Shown here one piece after another: positions 1 to 11,348 of a stretch of DNA of 64,000 nt. A model generated the notes under the pieces. It had not been told where the DNA came from. It made no database searches and worked only from the letters and a program-made list of their open reading frames with translations. Position 1 is the first letter of the stretch. The number at the start of each line of letters is the position of its first letter. The position numbers and the translations under genes are program-made. The DNA comes from Pyrrhosoma nymphula (Eukaryota > Arthropoda > Insecta > Odonata > Coenagrionidae): contig OY754334.1 of the NCBI GenBank assembly GCA_963573305.1, positions 33,969,614 to 34,033,613 on the forward strand, written 5' to 3'.

Positions 1-13
1 ATTCTTTCGAAAG
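1..13 (+). CDS. Scgdelta: possible 3' end of the preceding sarcoglycan exon
   Basis: The window opens with a short stretch ending AAAG followed by GTAAGAA, an excellent donor site. If it is an exon end it leaves one base of a split codon, exactly the phase needed by the exon at 1639. The join would read Ile-Leu-Ser-Lys-Gly-Asp-Asp-Arg. Thirteen bases cannot prove coding, so this is an inference from donor strength and phase. Confidence 0.4.
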
Positions 14-3000
14 GTAAGAAAAAATCCTCTTACTTTGATCTATATTTACAAATATTGATGTTAACCTTTTACCTGGAGGATGCTTATGGTGCAGATGAAA
101 TAATTCACAATAATAGAGCTTTCCTGACTTGTTAATAACGATTTTCTTTGAGCAAGTCATTTAGAAAAGGAAAGAAATATTTGGTATTTTCGAATTAACT
201 TATTGTTTGGAACATTTACCACCAGAGGATAGTTCTGGCTATGGATAAATGTGTAATTAGAATTATTACTGCTAGTTTTATCCGCGAAGTGTTGACTAGC
301 AGAGTGGTAGTCCTTGGTGAAATATGTGTGAGAACATTTTGAGAGCGTGTTTAGTGGTTTCTATCCTAGAGGAACGAGCTCCTGGTGTCATTTAAATGCG
401 GGAAGAAATGTTTCATAATGCTTACTAATGTCCAATTACATGGTGTAAACTAATTGCGAATCAGGCCGTGAAGTGATAATTTGTAGCGGGGTTATGATGA
501 TAATTAAAAGAAAAGAGCAAATAGACAATCATAATAACATAGTTAAAACATTCAAAGCTAGGTAAGTGTGTTACAGAATCAAAGGATAAATTAAATTTCC
601 AAAAACCGCATGCTCTTGTTGTATATTCTCTCTTAAGGCACTCATTCCGAGTTGAATATGGTTTCTCATTTTGCCCCAATTCACCTAAATTGCGTAAGAA
701 CATCCCTTTAAGTCATAATGAGCTTTCTGGCAACCCGTTCTCAGTGCTTAATCTTACCTCTTGAGAAAAAACATCGGTCGCTTTAAAAATTAGTCACTTT
801 GTATGTAACGACGTGCTTAAGGTTAAGTAATGATAAAAATGAAACACCTCATATTGAAGGAGGTAGATTGGAGCATGCATGGAGTGCTATTCACGTCTTT
901 TATAGCGGTAAGTTTTTTCAGGAGTAGTTAGCTGTTTATCCCTTATGAGTGCGAGAGTAACATTTTGGGAGTAAGATACCGTGTTTTTGTGACATGTTTA
1001 TCGATGTGCGCATCGCCTCTCCTTTTTGATGGATGAAACAACTCTCTTAATGGTTTCAAAGACGAAGCAGCTTATGTCTGCTATATTAAATGTGATGTGA
1101 AAGTTGTAAAGCTTGTTTACTTTGCCTCTAAGGATTTGCGAAAAAATGTCTCCTGTTCACATTCGTCCGTAATTGAAAGTTTTCTCATTTGCGTTGAATA
1201 TATTTTTCTCCAGAACATTATAAAGCATAAATATGTGGAATATTATATAAAAATCTTCATTAACCTGGTTTTAAACCACAACTTATCAACAGCTGGCACG
1301 TTTTAAGAATAAATATGTAATATATATAAATATAATTATATCTCACACAACTTTCAGCCTGGTTCTTTAATTCATAGATTAGTGCGATTATTTCTAAGCT
1401 TTCCGAGCAAACAACGGGTCCCTCTGCTAGTCTCCAATAAATCATATTAACCTAACTCTATTCACAGACGAACTATCGTACACAGTTGTGGGATATTATA
1501 AAATGGAAATGTTGTTAAATGTGTATTTACTTGTCAAAAATACCAAAGATAGATTAATTTAGTAACATTTTAGTGTACTTACTTAAATAATGGGCATATT
1601 GATTATTTCGCCGCTGTATTATTATCATTCTTTCACAGGTGATGACCGCATGGAAGTGCTCGCGAAGCAGTTTCGAGTCTCAGATCCGAGGGGGACTGTT
1701 CTGTTCTCGGCTGACCAAAAGGAGGTGATGGTGGGGGCTGAGGTTCTCAGGGTAACAGGTGAGCATTTGTCCTTGTCTTCTATATCATCAACACCTACCT
1801 AATTGTATACGGTAGTAAAATTACTCGTTCGTGGGAATTACTTTATTCGTAACTTTGTTTAACTAAATATCCACGAAATATTTTTAATATTGCGTGCCAT
1901 TATGTTAAGCTTACTTTATCAGCAAGCATCAGTCATTAGTCTGAAGATAAGTTTGAAAAAGTTCTACGTTTATTTTTCCTTTTTGTCAGCCCTTGATTCC
2001 GTTGTATTTTTTATTTCATTAACCTCCAAAGTTTGCTTTCAATCTTCTCTATTAAGCTGCTGTTATCTTCCAGCCTTCCTAAGAGCATGCTCCCGGTATA
2101 TCATGTACTGCCTTACTTTCAAGTTGTCGTTAGCTGATACTTGTATCCTTATCTAATACCTAGTACTAACTGCACGCCGTGCATGTTTTCGGCATTACTC
2201 TTGAGTCTTGGTCCATTTGTGTGGTTGCAATATACATTAACGGCCCCTCTCCATTGGTAGCATGTCTGTAGTGTAGTTCATGCTTGTGAGGCTTCGCCTC
2301 GTGACACGCATTAGCGATTTATGCTAATGCATAATTAGCCGTTGTTACACTAACTTTAGGGTGTAGTGTAATGCATGTTGGCGACTACTCACCCCCTGCC
2401 ACACACCCTTCAGGTGGCTTGCAGGGTATTTTGTAGATGTAGATGTATCTTATTTCGATGGTTAATGCCTTACTTGCCTATGCTAGGCTGTTTATTCCTT
2501 GCTTCCTCCATCACTGGTGATCTTAAACCCATTCTTCCACTTGTTCTAGTTTTTTTGAAAAGTTTAATTATGATTTTTCCTTTATTTTTTTCTTCACAAA
2601 CCGTTATTTGATTTTTCAAATTATCTGTCTCATATATATTTAATGCATCATAGTTTTTTCCTATTAATTATTCTCTTTAGTGGCTTACATTTGAACGCTT
2701 GTGACTTTATCTGAGCATTACTTGTTTGAAAATTCGAAGATCAGCAGGAAATATTGCAGATCAAGGTTTTAACAATGTATCCATCTTCATATTATTTTAT
2801 ATTTAACTACGGAGGAAAAGAAACTATTTATTTGTATTGGTGTAGTGCTGATACATGATAATTCGTGTCATTTAACCATTTTATGTTTAGCAAGACCAAA
2901 ATTTAACTATCCAAATTTAGGGATATACCACTTATACTGTAAATATGTGGGCGGTTTTCGGATTGCATTGTATCCTTCTATTAGAGCAAAGCGTAATAAT

Positions 3001-6000
3001 AAGTTTCAATGGACATTAGCTTTTGAAACTGTTAACCTTCCTGTTGATACGGTGTATCCCTGCACTGAATATGGCATATGTCTGGCATATATATGATGAG
3101 TGAGCATTTTTGAAAATGATAATACTTTCGAAGAGTCCCAATGACTTGTAAAAGAACGTTGTAGGAGGGAAAGCCCCAAGAGGAAGACCCAGGAAGGCCA
3201 ACTACAACGTATCGACGACGCTAAGATGGAACGACTAGTGATGATATTGATGATGAGTGCTTTCAAAGAACTAAACGTCTGGTGTTTGACATTGAAACAT
3301 ATGTGTCTTTTCTAAGAGTAAATGCAAGGATTGTAATAAGACTTAAGATTTTAAAAGTAGATTGGCCCAAAGATGTTTTCACATTTCACGCTTCAAAAAG
3401 TGTTTTCTTTCCATTTGCATTAGCCTTTTCCTATGTTGAGCAGATTTATAGGAATGAAGTGGGAATGATCGTTAATTTTATGCTCTTAAGGTGTGAATTT
3501 GGGAAACTAAGCTGGATGTAGAGAGCGGCAAAAATTGTCATATCTGCAGGGATATTTCCCGAGTTTGTCACCGGGTCAAATGCTACATAGGCCTTCGTTT
3601 CGACGTCTGAGTCGGACATCGTCATCGCTGTGTTCAGATGTTCGAATCGTCCGTCAAAATGTTAGCCCTCATGGAGATTTCGACCCGGTGGGAAAAACGA
3701 GATAAGTCCCAGCATGTTATTATCCGGGAAAGCATTCTGTCTTACTCGTCAGCCATGGCTCACCAGGGAAGGAAGTTTGCAAGGTGATTTTTAGGACACT
3801 GAAAACGGAATGGAGGACGTATCAAGGTGTAATGGGATACTGGTGAGTGCTAGCTAACGATGCCATCAAGGGATGTGGCGATATGAAATTTCGGATCAAT
3901 TTTGTATGTGTATTATGTACTAGGTTTAAGTGGGAGGGGTAGCTATTGGAAAAGAGAAGTTTTTTTCTCGGGAAGAAAGTGTCGAGAGTCCTATAGTGCG
4001 GGTAGAATTTAAATATGATGGCTTGTGGTCTACAACAATTTGACCAAATTTCACCGACGAGCGATCGAGTACTGTAATTCATCAGATGTGATCTATTGCG
4101 AAGTCATTGCTACTCATTCATTTTTTAATATGATGGATATTTTTAGAAAATTAATATCTCACCCCTTGATTTTACTTGTTTTTCAATGCCTCTTATAACA
4201 ACTAATGACCAAATACTCAATTATTTACAGTTTTAAAATTTTTGGACTTTTTTAGTATTAACTGCATTAGTATCGCGCATCCACATGTGATGTTTTGATG
4301 AGGGTCGTTCATGACGATTATATACTGTAGGTAAATTAACAATCTCTAAAGAATTGTTACTATTGCAATTGTTGTTTTTTATTCAATTTAAATCCGACTA
4401 TAATGTCTCATGAGGCTAATCAGTTTTCTTACTTGACAGGTTATAAGGAACATCGCTCTCCGCCCTTAGGCAATAATCCTTTTTCCCAGGTGGCAGTGGC
4501 GTTCCTCTCTCACAATGTAATTCTAAGATTGTTTATTTCTCTGGGGATTTCCGTGAAACCGTACGGACTTAAAATGTTTACGGCTTTACCTTTGCCCCAG
4601 TACTGCTACATCTCTCCTTTCCTAATTTCGTGCCTGGTCTCCAGAAACAAGCCGTTCTAATTAACGCTGCAGAAGCCACCAAGTTAAAATTTTGTTCCTC
4701 TGACACGTTCCTTGTGTTTATGGGCTAACAGCTGAACAGTGGTCTTATAAGAATTTTTTAATATCACCTTAAGTATGGCGCGTAGAGTAGCATGTGTTTC
4801 GCTTTTACATCTCTATAAATTTTCCTGGAACGAATTTTAGATCGTAAGAATATTAAACATCAAGCTTTATTTTTTAAAAGGCAGGGTAACATTTCAAATC
4901 TTTATAGAATTAAAATGTATTAAAATCATACGAATGTATGCTGGGATAGAAGATGGTGCCCGTAGCATTTCAACGGGAATAATAAAAAAATGTTTGGGTC
5001 GGTTCCAATAAATCCTCCCAAAATGCCGTGCAAAATGCATATAATGTGTCGCATGGGGTCGGGTGGAAAACGTCCCCGCTAAAAATCTCATTTTAATCCT
5101 GTTATATTAATTATTATTCATAATAAGTGTCTCCAGTATGAATTAACATTCCAAGCCTATCCTGCTGTTTTCAAGTAAATAAAAAATCTATTGTTGATGT
5201 TGTGAAAATATTTACAATTTTGGAGCAAAATCTCAAATTTTAACTAATATTAGGATGGGAGAGCGAGTTTCGCAAGCGGGGAAGCGGAAGAAAGAGAAAT
5301 GATTAATGGACGGGATGAAGAAGGATAGAACGAACGTTGCGTTGGAGGAAGATAAAATAGAGGTTGATAGGGCCCTGCACATTGTCAAATCTAGAGGAGT
5401 ACATACCGACTTCCATTTAAACCTCCCTTTATCGGTAGAATACTTTAATTAATTAATGAATATATTCCAAATGTCGTCTAGTGACTAAAATGACGGTGTG
5501 TGTCCTAAATGTTCGTCTTTACTTCAATAGTTAGGATCAAGAAATTTCCTGAAACCATCTAGGCCTTCAACCAACATTACGATAACCACTGGCTTATATT
5601 CTTAGACAATTCTGGGATGACGCTTATGCTGCATTATTTCTACATGTTTGCACATTTTTTAAATTGTGGTATATATAGCACTCTTCAACTTTTAGGTTAA
5701 ATACTTTCTCATATGCTGACGATGTTGTTATTATCTAACGAACAGAAGAGGAGTATTGCAAAGGGGAGTATTTTCCTGAAAAATATAATGGAGGAATATT
5801 GACTAAATTTTATCATCATCTATATCGCCGCACACCAATATGTTATGGGTTTCATTGAAAAAAAACCGTTTAGAATAGAATTTACCTTTGGGAACAAAAT
5901 GCTGCGGCGAGTGTTTTGTTTTTTTCACAAATGAGAAATAACCTCTATATCATGCCAATATATCGAAAAAAAAAGGATTAACAAATTCAAAATAATCTGT

Positions 6001-9000
6001 GGGGAAGTTCCTAACCCTATATATAACCCTAAGAAATAAAGGTGAAGAGACTATTTTGAAGTTTTACAAAAGGATTCCAGTGCCAGTAGTGGTGTACGGT
6101 ACGCAAGGCGTAGGTTCATTCGAAGAAATATAGAAAGAACATCAAATCAGGTTAAATTTTCTAATCTCTTATATTAAATTGTTGTGAATAATTCTAAAAT
6201 AGTATGCTACTAGTCAAGTTACCCTGAGGGATATCCCACATAGTAGGGCTAGTCGTTAATTAGGTTTGACTCTTGGCAAATGTTGGTGCGTAATACCTAG
6301 AGTTTATCTTTGTTGGACCCCTCATAATCGACACTAAGCAGTGTAGGCATGAAAACGGGCCCATGAGAGACCTACGGCGATGTGTTGACGCAGTGCAAAA
6401 TTCGGAGGGATGAAAAAGTAGCTTCAGCCCTCCTATCTGACGTCAGAGGTTTCCTATTACGTTCTGATAACCCTGAGTATCTCTCAGATTAAGGTTTAAT
6501 TAAGGATGGCCAGAGTTAACACCTCGATGTGAACTTGGACCTTCCTTTTCAAACCCAAATAAACCACCCACTCTGATTGTAGCACAAACTGGCATGAAAA
6601 TAAGTTTAACAAGATTTAAAAATTGGCCGTCGAATTTATTTTGACGCCACTGCTTCCTCAATTTTTTCTATTTTAGTCTTCGCATCTCCTTTTTCTCGAT
6701 TAGCTTTAAAACCTGTCTCTCATGAAATATTAAGTTTCAATCCTACCAAAACAAATATATTTTGAAGGTTGAACCGCCTGTTAGAGCAATGGAATTTTAA
6801 GAATTCCAATTTCAAGAATACGCGGTTGATGTTTAAGACGTGGGCTAATGCCTTATGTAACGTTAGTTGGTAGCAGCGGTAGTACCTCATAATGTAACCG
6901 GCTATAATATTTGATGAATTTACCGAATTATTTTTTTGCCATCAATTTATTACTACTACTGTGACGTCCTTCCCGGGAGTGCTCAGAGACGGTCGACCAT
7001 ATGCTGGGCACCAGTGTGGGTAAATTGGAGTCTACCGCCCACACTCGGAAGGGGGACAAGGTTGAGGGTAGAAATAATTTAGAAAATTATGTGATTCTCT
7101 CAGAGTAGGTGGCGTCGGGCAACTACTCGTTGGCTCGAGCACCTGTTCATCACCGAGAATCAGGAAACAGAACAGGGTGATGAAAGGAAAATAAATGAAT
7201 GGAAAGGAACGGAAAATACTCAGACTATCGCCAATCCTAAATGCCGAAAACCCAAACGGCGAAGTCCTAATCGGCCTAACCGGACACGCCAGGAGAATAC
7301 GGAGAATCCCGACCAAATCCGCGGTCCCCGACGAACTTCGCCCGTCTCTCTCTCTCTCTCCTTCCCACCGGAGAGGCCGGAGGGGGTAGCTACCTCCCAT
7401 CTCCTCAATCGACAGCGGCCTCCGCAGCTGTCTACGGAAGCAACACAAAAAAAGAAAAGAAGCAGTGGGCGTACCCGAGTGACAGCATAAAAACGTTACA
7501 CTACGTTACAATATTTCCAGTATTATAAAAATAATATTTTGAAAATCCGTGAAAAAGTATTATTTAAATGAAACATTAAATCGTATCTTTTATTGGGTTT
7601 TTATTGATAATTCCAATCATGACCTCAGCATAGGTTTTAGCTACCTGCCTTATGTAATTGATTGAGTTGTATTCCAGTTAACCGTCTAAGTATGATATTT
7701 TCGCAGTTCAGTTTGTGTGTTAGTTTGTGGAAAACATTAATCTCAATTCCCTTTCAAATTTCACTTATCTACTATTTATTCTGAATACTTCGGATTATAA
7801 TTTATACTTTAGAGATTAGTTATTTGGTATTGTTATGTTATTTCTCCAACAATTTTCAAAGGCTCGAAACTATTTTATTGTGTTTGATGCTATAAGTATG
7901 ATAAGTGGTGATAATTTTCATGGTAATATTTTTTGGTGGGTAACCGAATAATCAAAGCTTTATTGTTTTTACGTCTTAGTAGTGGTTGGTGCATTTTCAT
8001 GGTAATGGTTACGTGACTTCAAAAATAAGCATTACCTTAGCGTTCGAAGCATTTTATCGCATTTATTTATTCATTTCGTCTATTTCGTTATTTGATTCCT
8101 CAGTTGCAATCGATCCTTGATGGTTGCCAATACTTGATTCCAAAATTCGATACGGGATTTTTATACAAGGAATTGAGATAACTGAAAAGTTCTTGTTAAT
8201 AGTATGAGAAAAATTATTTTATCATTAGCAACGCTGCGATATCCAATCTAACCTAAGAATGACTTCCATATTATTATTAAAGTTTCTACTAATTTTTCAG
8301 CTAATATTTTATTCTTTTTTATTCTTGATATAACTTTGCCTGTTAGCGTGTTGCTCACTTCAAAATTTAGTGGGAGCACGTGAATGGGATAGCAATATGG
8401 TGTATGCAATGTTTCTTTCTGTTGTTCAATCATGTTATTCTCGTTGAAATGATTTAACTCATTTCCTTCCAGTATCTATTTTAGGCTTTAAGGTCATTTA
8501 GGTCACACCTCAGTACCTCATCCGCGAACTCGTCTTTCATTTTTAATCTGGGTCATCACCTTTAATCCGGACATGGTTTAGTTTTGTTCGAGGTCTTTCT
8601 GTAGTAAATCAATTCCCTGTGCTCAAGCCATCAACTTGAAGAGATTCTCTTGTTACTATAGTAGCGCACTAGTCATCGTTTTTGCGGTACAAGGCGGTCT
8701 CTCTGGGGAAACTGAAAGATGTTTTTTTAAATACAAAATTGAAATCGTTGTCGTTTTTATATTAAATTGTATTGTATTTGTTATTTTGTAATTGTATGTT
8801 GAATGTTTTAATTAAAAATGTTGAATCCGGTGATCTATTTTCCCTCTACTCTAGGCTGAACATATCTTGATGTGTCTTCATTTACAAGTTCTTGATGTTG
8901 GTTCATTTGTGATTTCAATGCATTTTCTCATTCTTGCCTCTTTTACGTCACATCAAGACATTCTATTAACAGTGGCTTTATTTTCCATTCATCTTGTCAA

Positions 9001-11348
9001 TATTAGGTGCCCACCACTATTTAAGCCACTTTTCATCCTATTCATCAAGTGTTCGCATTTGGCTGTAAATTATGTAAATTTTTCATCATAATTTTGTTCA
9101 AATATATTATTTTTTCTTTTTTTTGTGAAATTTCATTAAAAATATTCGTACCAGTTGCTTCATCAAGTCCTGCCTACACGTTGGCTTCAGTATTCCCATT
9201 GACTGAATTTTTTTCCATTATTTCCATGTGCTCTAATTTAATTAATGACGGGGTACAGTAGATGTTTCCTTAATTAAAAATTAAGCTACATGGCGTAGGC
9301 CGTCATTATGTGATTCAACCTGAAGAATGAACTACTCCTACTCCTTAAATTGCCGTGCTTATTACATAATTTTGCGTTCTCATTTTTCTTCTTTATCTTC
9401 CCTCTCTCTTTATTTGATGTCTGCTAAAATTAAGTAAAACAAATTTTTTCTTGGTCTTCCTTCTGTGACTTAAAATATCGGGAAAATCAGCTTGGTTTAT
9501 TGGAATTTGTGTATAAATCGATACCATAAAATATGAAATAAGAGATTATAAGAATGAAATTAAATTTTGTTTCAGGTACAGGAGGTGCCATTTTTGATGG
9601 AACAGTGCAGACGCCTGTTGTCCGTGCTGATTCGGGCAATGATTTAAGGTAATGTTCTAGGGTGGTTGATACTTGCCATTTGCGCTTAACGTAATGTTTT
9701 AGTTCAAGATCAATGTGTTTCCAAAATGTTTGTGCGATTTAATTCACTGTGTCCGTATAATTTCAGATTGGAGTCTCCGACAAGGTCCCTTGAGGTCAGG
9801 GCACCTTTGGGAGTAGCTATTGAATCTCGTGCTGGTGATATTAGTGCGTCCTGTCTCACTGATCTGAAGCTTCAGTCAATCGCTGGAACGGTGCGTTCAC
9901 TTACGGTTAATAATACTTTTCTAGTTTAATGTGCAGCGCGCTTTTGAGGCGGGCAGGCCAGGAATTTCACCATTACCAACTGCGCAAAATGGTAGTGTGA
10001 ATTGCCGCGGGGCAATTTTCTTCTTTGTGGTTAATTTTAAGTAAGAGGAAGAATACCAACATTTCCTTGTATGGAAAGTTTTACAATATTTTTTTCCATG
10101 AAGCATACTAACTTCGACATTTATGTACCTTTCTATATCTCGTAAATTGAAATCTAGCTTCGGCCAGTTTAAAAAGCAAAGAATGGGTAAAATTTCATTT
10201 TTAAAAACATTTTTAATTCGAAAATGTCGTTTTCTCCATAAAAAAAACAATTAAGTGCACCCGTCAAATGTTTTGGCCGTGACGAGATGAAGAAGACGAC
10301 CGTTTCATCGTTCTCCTAGTTTTTCGCGTGTTTTTCTTCACATCTTCTACCGTAGAAGCTAAACGTTTACAACTAAACAATTTTCAATGAATGCATTTTG
10401 TAGTCAAATGAACAAGGAGTAGAACGATATAGTACACGACTCTTTGGAGCTCCGGTGGAATGTTATACAAATGCTTAAAGTTCAGCGTTCTACCTTTTTT
10501 GCCCCGATATTATTGTCGATGTGTCAAAAAGAAAATTGATTATTCGAGTAAAAGACAAATTTGATTGCTTTTTTTTTGCTAGAACAATTTATGAACAGGA
10601 TATTACTGAGGTTGAAGATACCAATAGTAGTAGCCAAACAGTAAAAAAGTTTCCCAAATAAATTAAATTGTATGGGAATATCTAGTGTATGTTTGTTTTT
10701 CATCATAGCTTAAAAGTGTCCCTACAACTTGGTTGTTTTTGTCACTTTTAGCAATTCATGACTAAAGCTTAAGAATACGTAAAAATACACGAGTACATGA
10801 GAACGCTAGTAATTATGGCGATATCGTCTTTACTCAGTAATATTTTTTCAATGGTGGAAATTGTACATGAATAATCAAAAACTCTATTTGCAGTTATACA
10901 CTGTGATATACTCCGCTGCAAATATTGTTTTTAATTTTTTTTACCTCTAGGAGTTCCAACTCTCCGCGGTTCTTTAGGTAATCTTTAGTGTATTTCAGGC
11001 GAAGTAAATGCATTTAATAAACTACGAAGGCCATGAGAAGTGCAGCTACATCATGGCTCGTTATGTCTCCATGTTACTGTTCCAACATTTTATTTGCTCA
11101 GTTCTCGGGGTGTTTTTAAAAGTAGTTTTCGTATCTTTCATCAGATACGCCTCGACTCGGCGAGCGTGATGCTGCCGATGCTGAAGTTGGTCAATCCCGT
11201 ACGAAGAAAACCGATGGCCGGCGATGCGGAGCGTTCCGGTCACCGGAGAGGATTCGAGGTTTACCAACTGTGCGTCTGCGGCAACGGGAAATTGTTTTTT
11301 GCCCATCCGAAGGGCGATTGTGTTGCAGATGGAGAAGTGTGCAGGTGA
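1..11348 (+). CDS. Scgdelta: delta/gamma-type sarcoglycan, 3' part of gene (joined exons)
   Basis: Sarcoglycans are type II single-pass membrane glycoproteins of the dystrophin-glycoprotein complex at the muscle cell surface. Four exons join in frame: 1639-1758, 9576-9648, 9767-9890 and 11145-11348. A fifth exon probably ends at base 13. The junction phases agree (1, 2, 0). The joined protein carries family hallmarks: the FSADQKEVMVGAEVLRV stretch, the LESPTRSLEVRAPLG stretch and a cysteine-rich C-terminus (CVCGNGKLFF, then two more Cys). These belong to the extracellular part shared by the delta, gamma and zeta proteins. The cytoplasmic start, membrane segment and first extracellular repeats must lie upstream of the window. 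Insects usually have one gene for this subgroup, so the delta label is by convention. The family call is firm; assignment within delta/gamma/zeta is not. Confidence 0.9.
1639..1758 (+). CDS. Scgdelta: sarcoglycan exon (extracellular domain)
   Basis: The exon follows a TTTCACAG acceptor and ends at a CAG/GTGAG donor. It is 120 bp, entering and leaving in phase 1. It encodes DDRMEVLAKQFRV and FSADQKEVMVGAEVLRV, the most recognisable stretch of delta/gamma/zeta sarcoglycans. An ATG-initiated reading from 1590 runs into it through intron sequence, but the acceptor and homology place the true boundary at 1639. Confidence 0.9.
2200..2445 (+). repeat. SINE-like repeat with (GTAGAT) tail and three hairpins
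   Basis: The 3' part (about 2385-2445) has GGTGGCTTGCAGGGTAT followed by repeated GTAGAT units, a tail I recognise from abundant insect short retroposons. Just upstream are three short stem-loops in a row: GAGGC/GCCTC at 2288-2300, GCATTAGC/GCTAATGC at 2308-2330 and TTACACTA/TAGTGTAA at 2345-2371. The repeat-family call rests on memory of similar tails. Confidence 0.5.
3161..3238 (+). mobile_element. LINE C-terminal fragment
   Basis: In frame from 3161 the translation reads VGGKAPRGRPRK and runs on to a TAG at 3236. The G-K-x-P-R-G-R-P-R-K motif is typical of the C-terminus of non-LTR retrotransposon polyproteins. Nothing upstream is recognisable as reverse transcriptase, so only a scrap remains. 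Confidence 0.5.
3549..3735 (-). repeat. dispersed GAAACG / GACCCGG repeat, two tandem parts
   Basis: On the - strand this reads GATGACGATGTCC, then GTCGAAACGAAGGCC, then TGACCCGGTGACAAACTCGGG. A second, partial unit (3640-3735) has ACCGGGTCGAAATCTCC and CCCGGATAATAACATGC. The layout (imperfect stem, GAAACG, then GACCCGG) recurs at 26235-26315, so this is a dispersed repeat family. Confidence 0.5.
5702..6110 (+). mobile_element. decayed LINE reverse-transcriptase fragment
   Basis: Translation near 5706 gives FSYADDVVII followed by a stop and then RTEEEYCK. Y-A-D-D is the catalytic motif of reverse transcriptase. Near 6050 an in-frame stretch gives ILKFYKRIPVPVVVYGT, which matches the 'LKFYKTI.VP.LLYGSETW' region downstream of the RT core in this LINE type. 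Stops and frame changes lie between, so it is a dead copy inside the sarcoglycan intron. Confidence 0.65.
6960..7450. other. GC-richer patch with CT repeat
   Basis: Base composition shifts to GC- and CpG-rich, with a (CT)n run near 7347-7364. An inverted pair, GTGTGGG (about 7014) and CCCACAC (about 7039), flanks a short loop. The open frames on both strands show no recognisable protein motif and overlap each other, so they look like compositional accidents. Function unknown. Confidence 0.35.
9576..9648 (+). CDS. Scgdelta: sarcoglycan exon (73 bp)
   Basis: This short exon lies between a TTGTTTCAG acceptor and an AG/GTAATG donor, entering in phase 1 and leaving in phase 2. It encodes TGGAIFDGTVQTPVVRAD and then SGNDLR. 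This matches the position of the 'TP-x-VRAD' segment that follows the LRV motif in sarcoglycans. It lies 118 bp before the next exon. Confidence 0.88.
9767..9890 (+). CDS. Scgdelta: sarcoglycan exon (LESPTRSL block)
   Basis: The acceptor is ATTTCAG and the donor is ACG/GTGCGT; the exon enters in phase 2 and leaves in phase 0. It encodes LESPTRSLEVRAPLG, IESRAGDISASC and LKLQSIAGT. LESPTRSL is a near-invariant motif of the delta/gamma/zeta group. The donor is weaker than consensus (GTGCGT), but the join to the next exon restores the expected LRL..G..IRL spacing. Confidence 0.92.
9891..11144 (+). other. last sarcoglycan intron
   Basis: An AT-rich 1.25-kb intron between phase-0 junctions. No repeat family, exon or RNA gene was recognised in it. 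Confidence 0.75.
11145..11348 (+). CDS. Scgdelta: sarcoglycan terminal coding exon, Cys-rich C-terminus
   Basis: The acceptor is a pyrimidine-rich tract ending TTTCATCAG. The exon has 67 codons plus TGA at 11346-11348. It starts IRLDSASVMLPMLK and ends with FEVYQLCVCGNGKLFF and GDCVADGEVCR. The four terminal cysteines (CxC...C...C) are the hallmark of the extracellular C-terminal tip of this family, where they are thought to form disulfides. The open frame continues upstream of the acceptor, but intron phase and homology fix the exon start at 11145. Confidence 0.92.
   Translation: MRLDSASVMLPMLKLVNPVRRKPMAGDAERSGHRRGFEVYQLCVCGNGKLFFAHPKGDCVADGEVCR

Larger units (their letters stand above)
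1759..9575 (+). other. long sarcoglycan intron (7.8 kb)
   Basis: No exon-like block was recognised between the two supported exons. The intron holds a SINE-like repeat with hairpins (2200-2445), a LINE C-terminal scrap (3161-3238), repeats of the GAAACG family (near 3549-3735), a decayed LINE (5702-6110) and a GC-richer patch (6960-7450). Most of the rest is AT-rich unique-looking sequence. Confidence 0.7.

Noticed and set aside
7032..7448. 138-codon - strand ORF
   Set aside because: Overlaps open frames on the other strand in a GC/CT-biased patch; no motif, splice context or repeat match.
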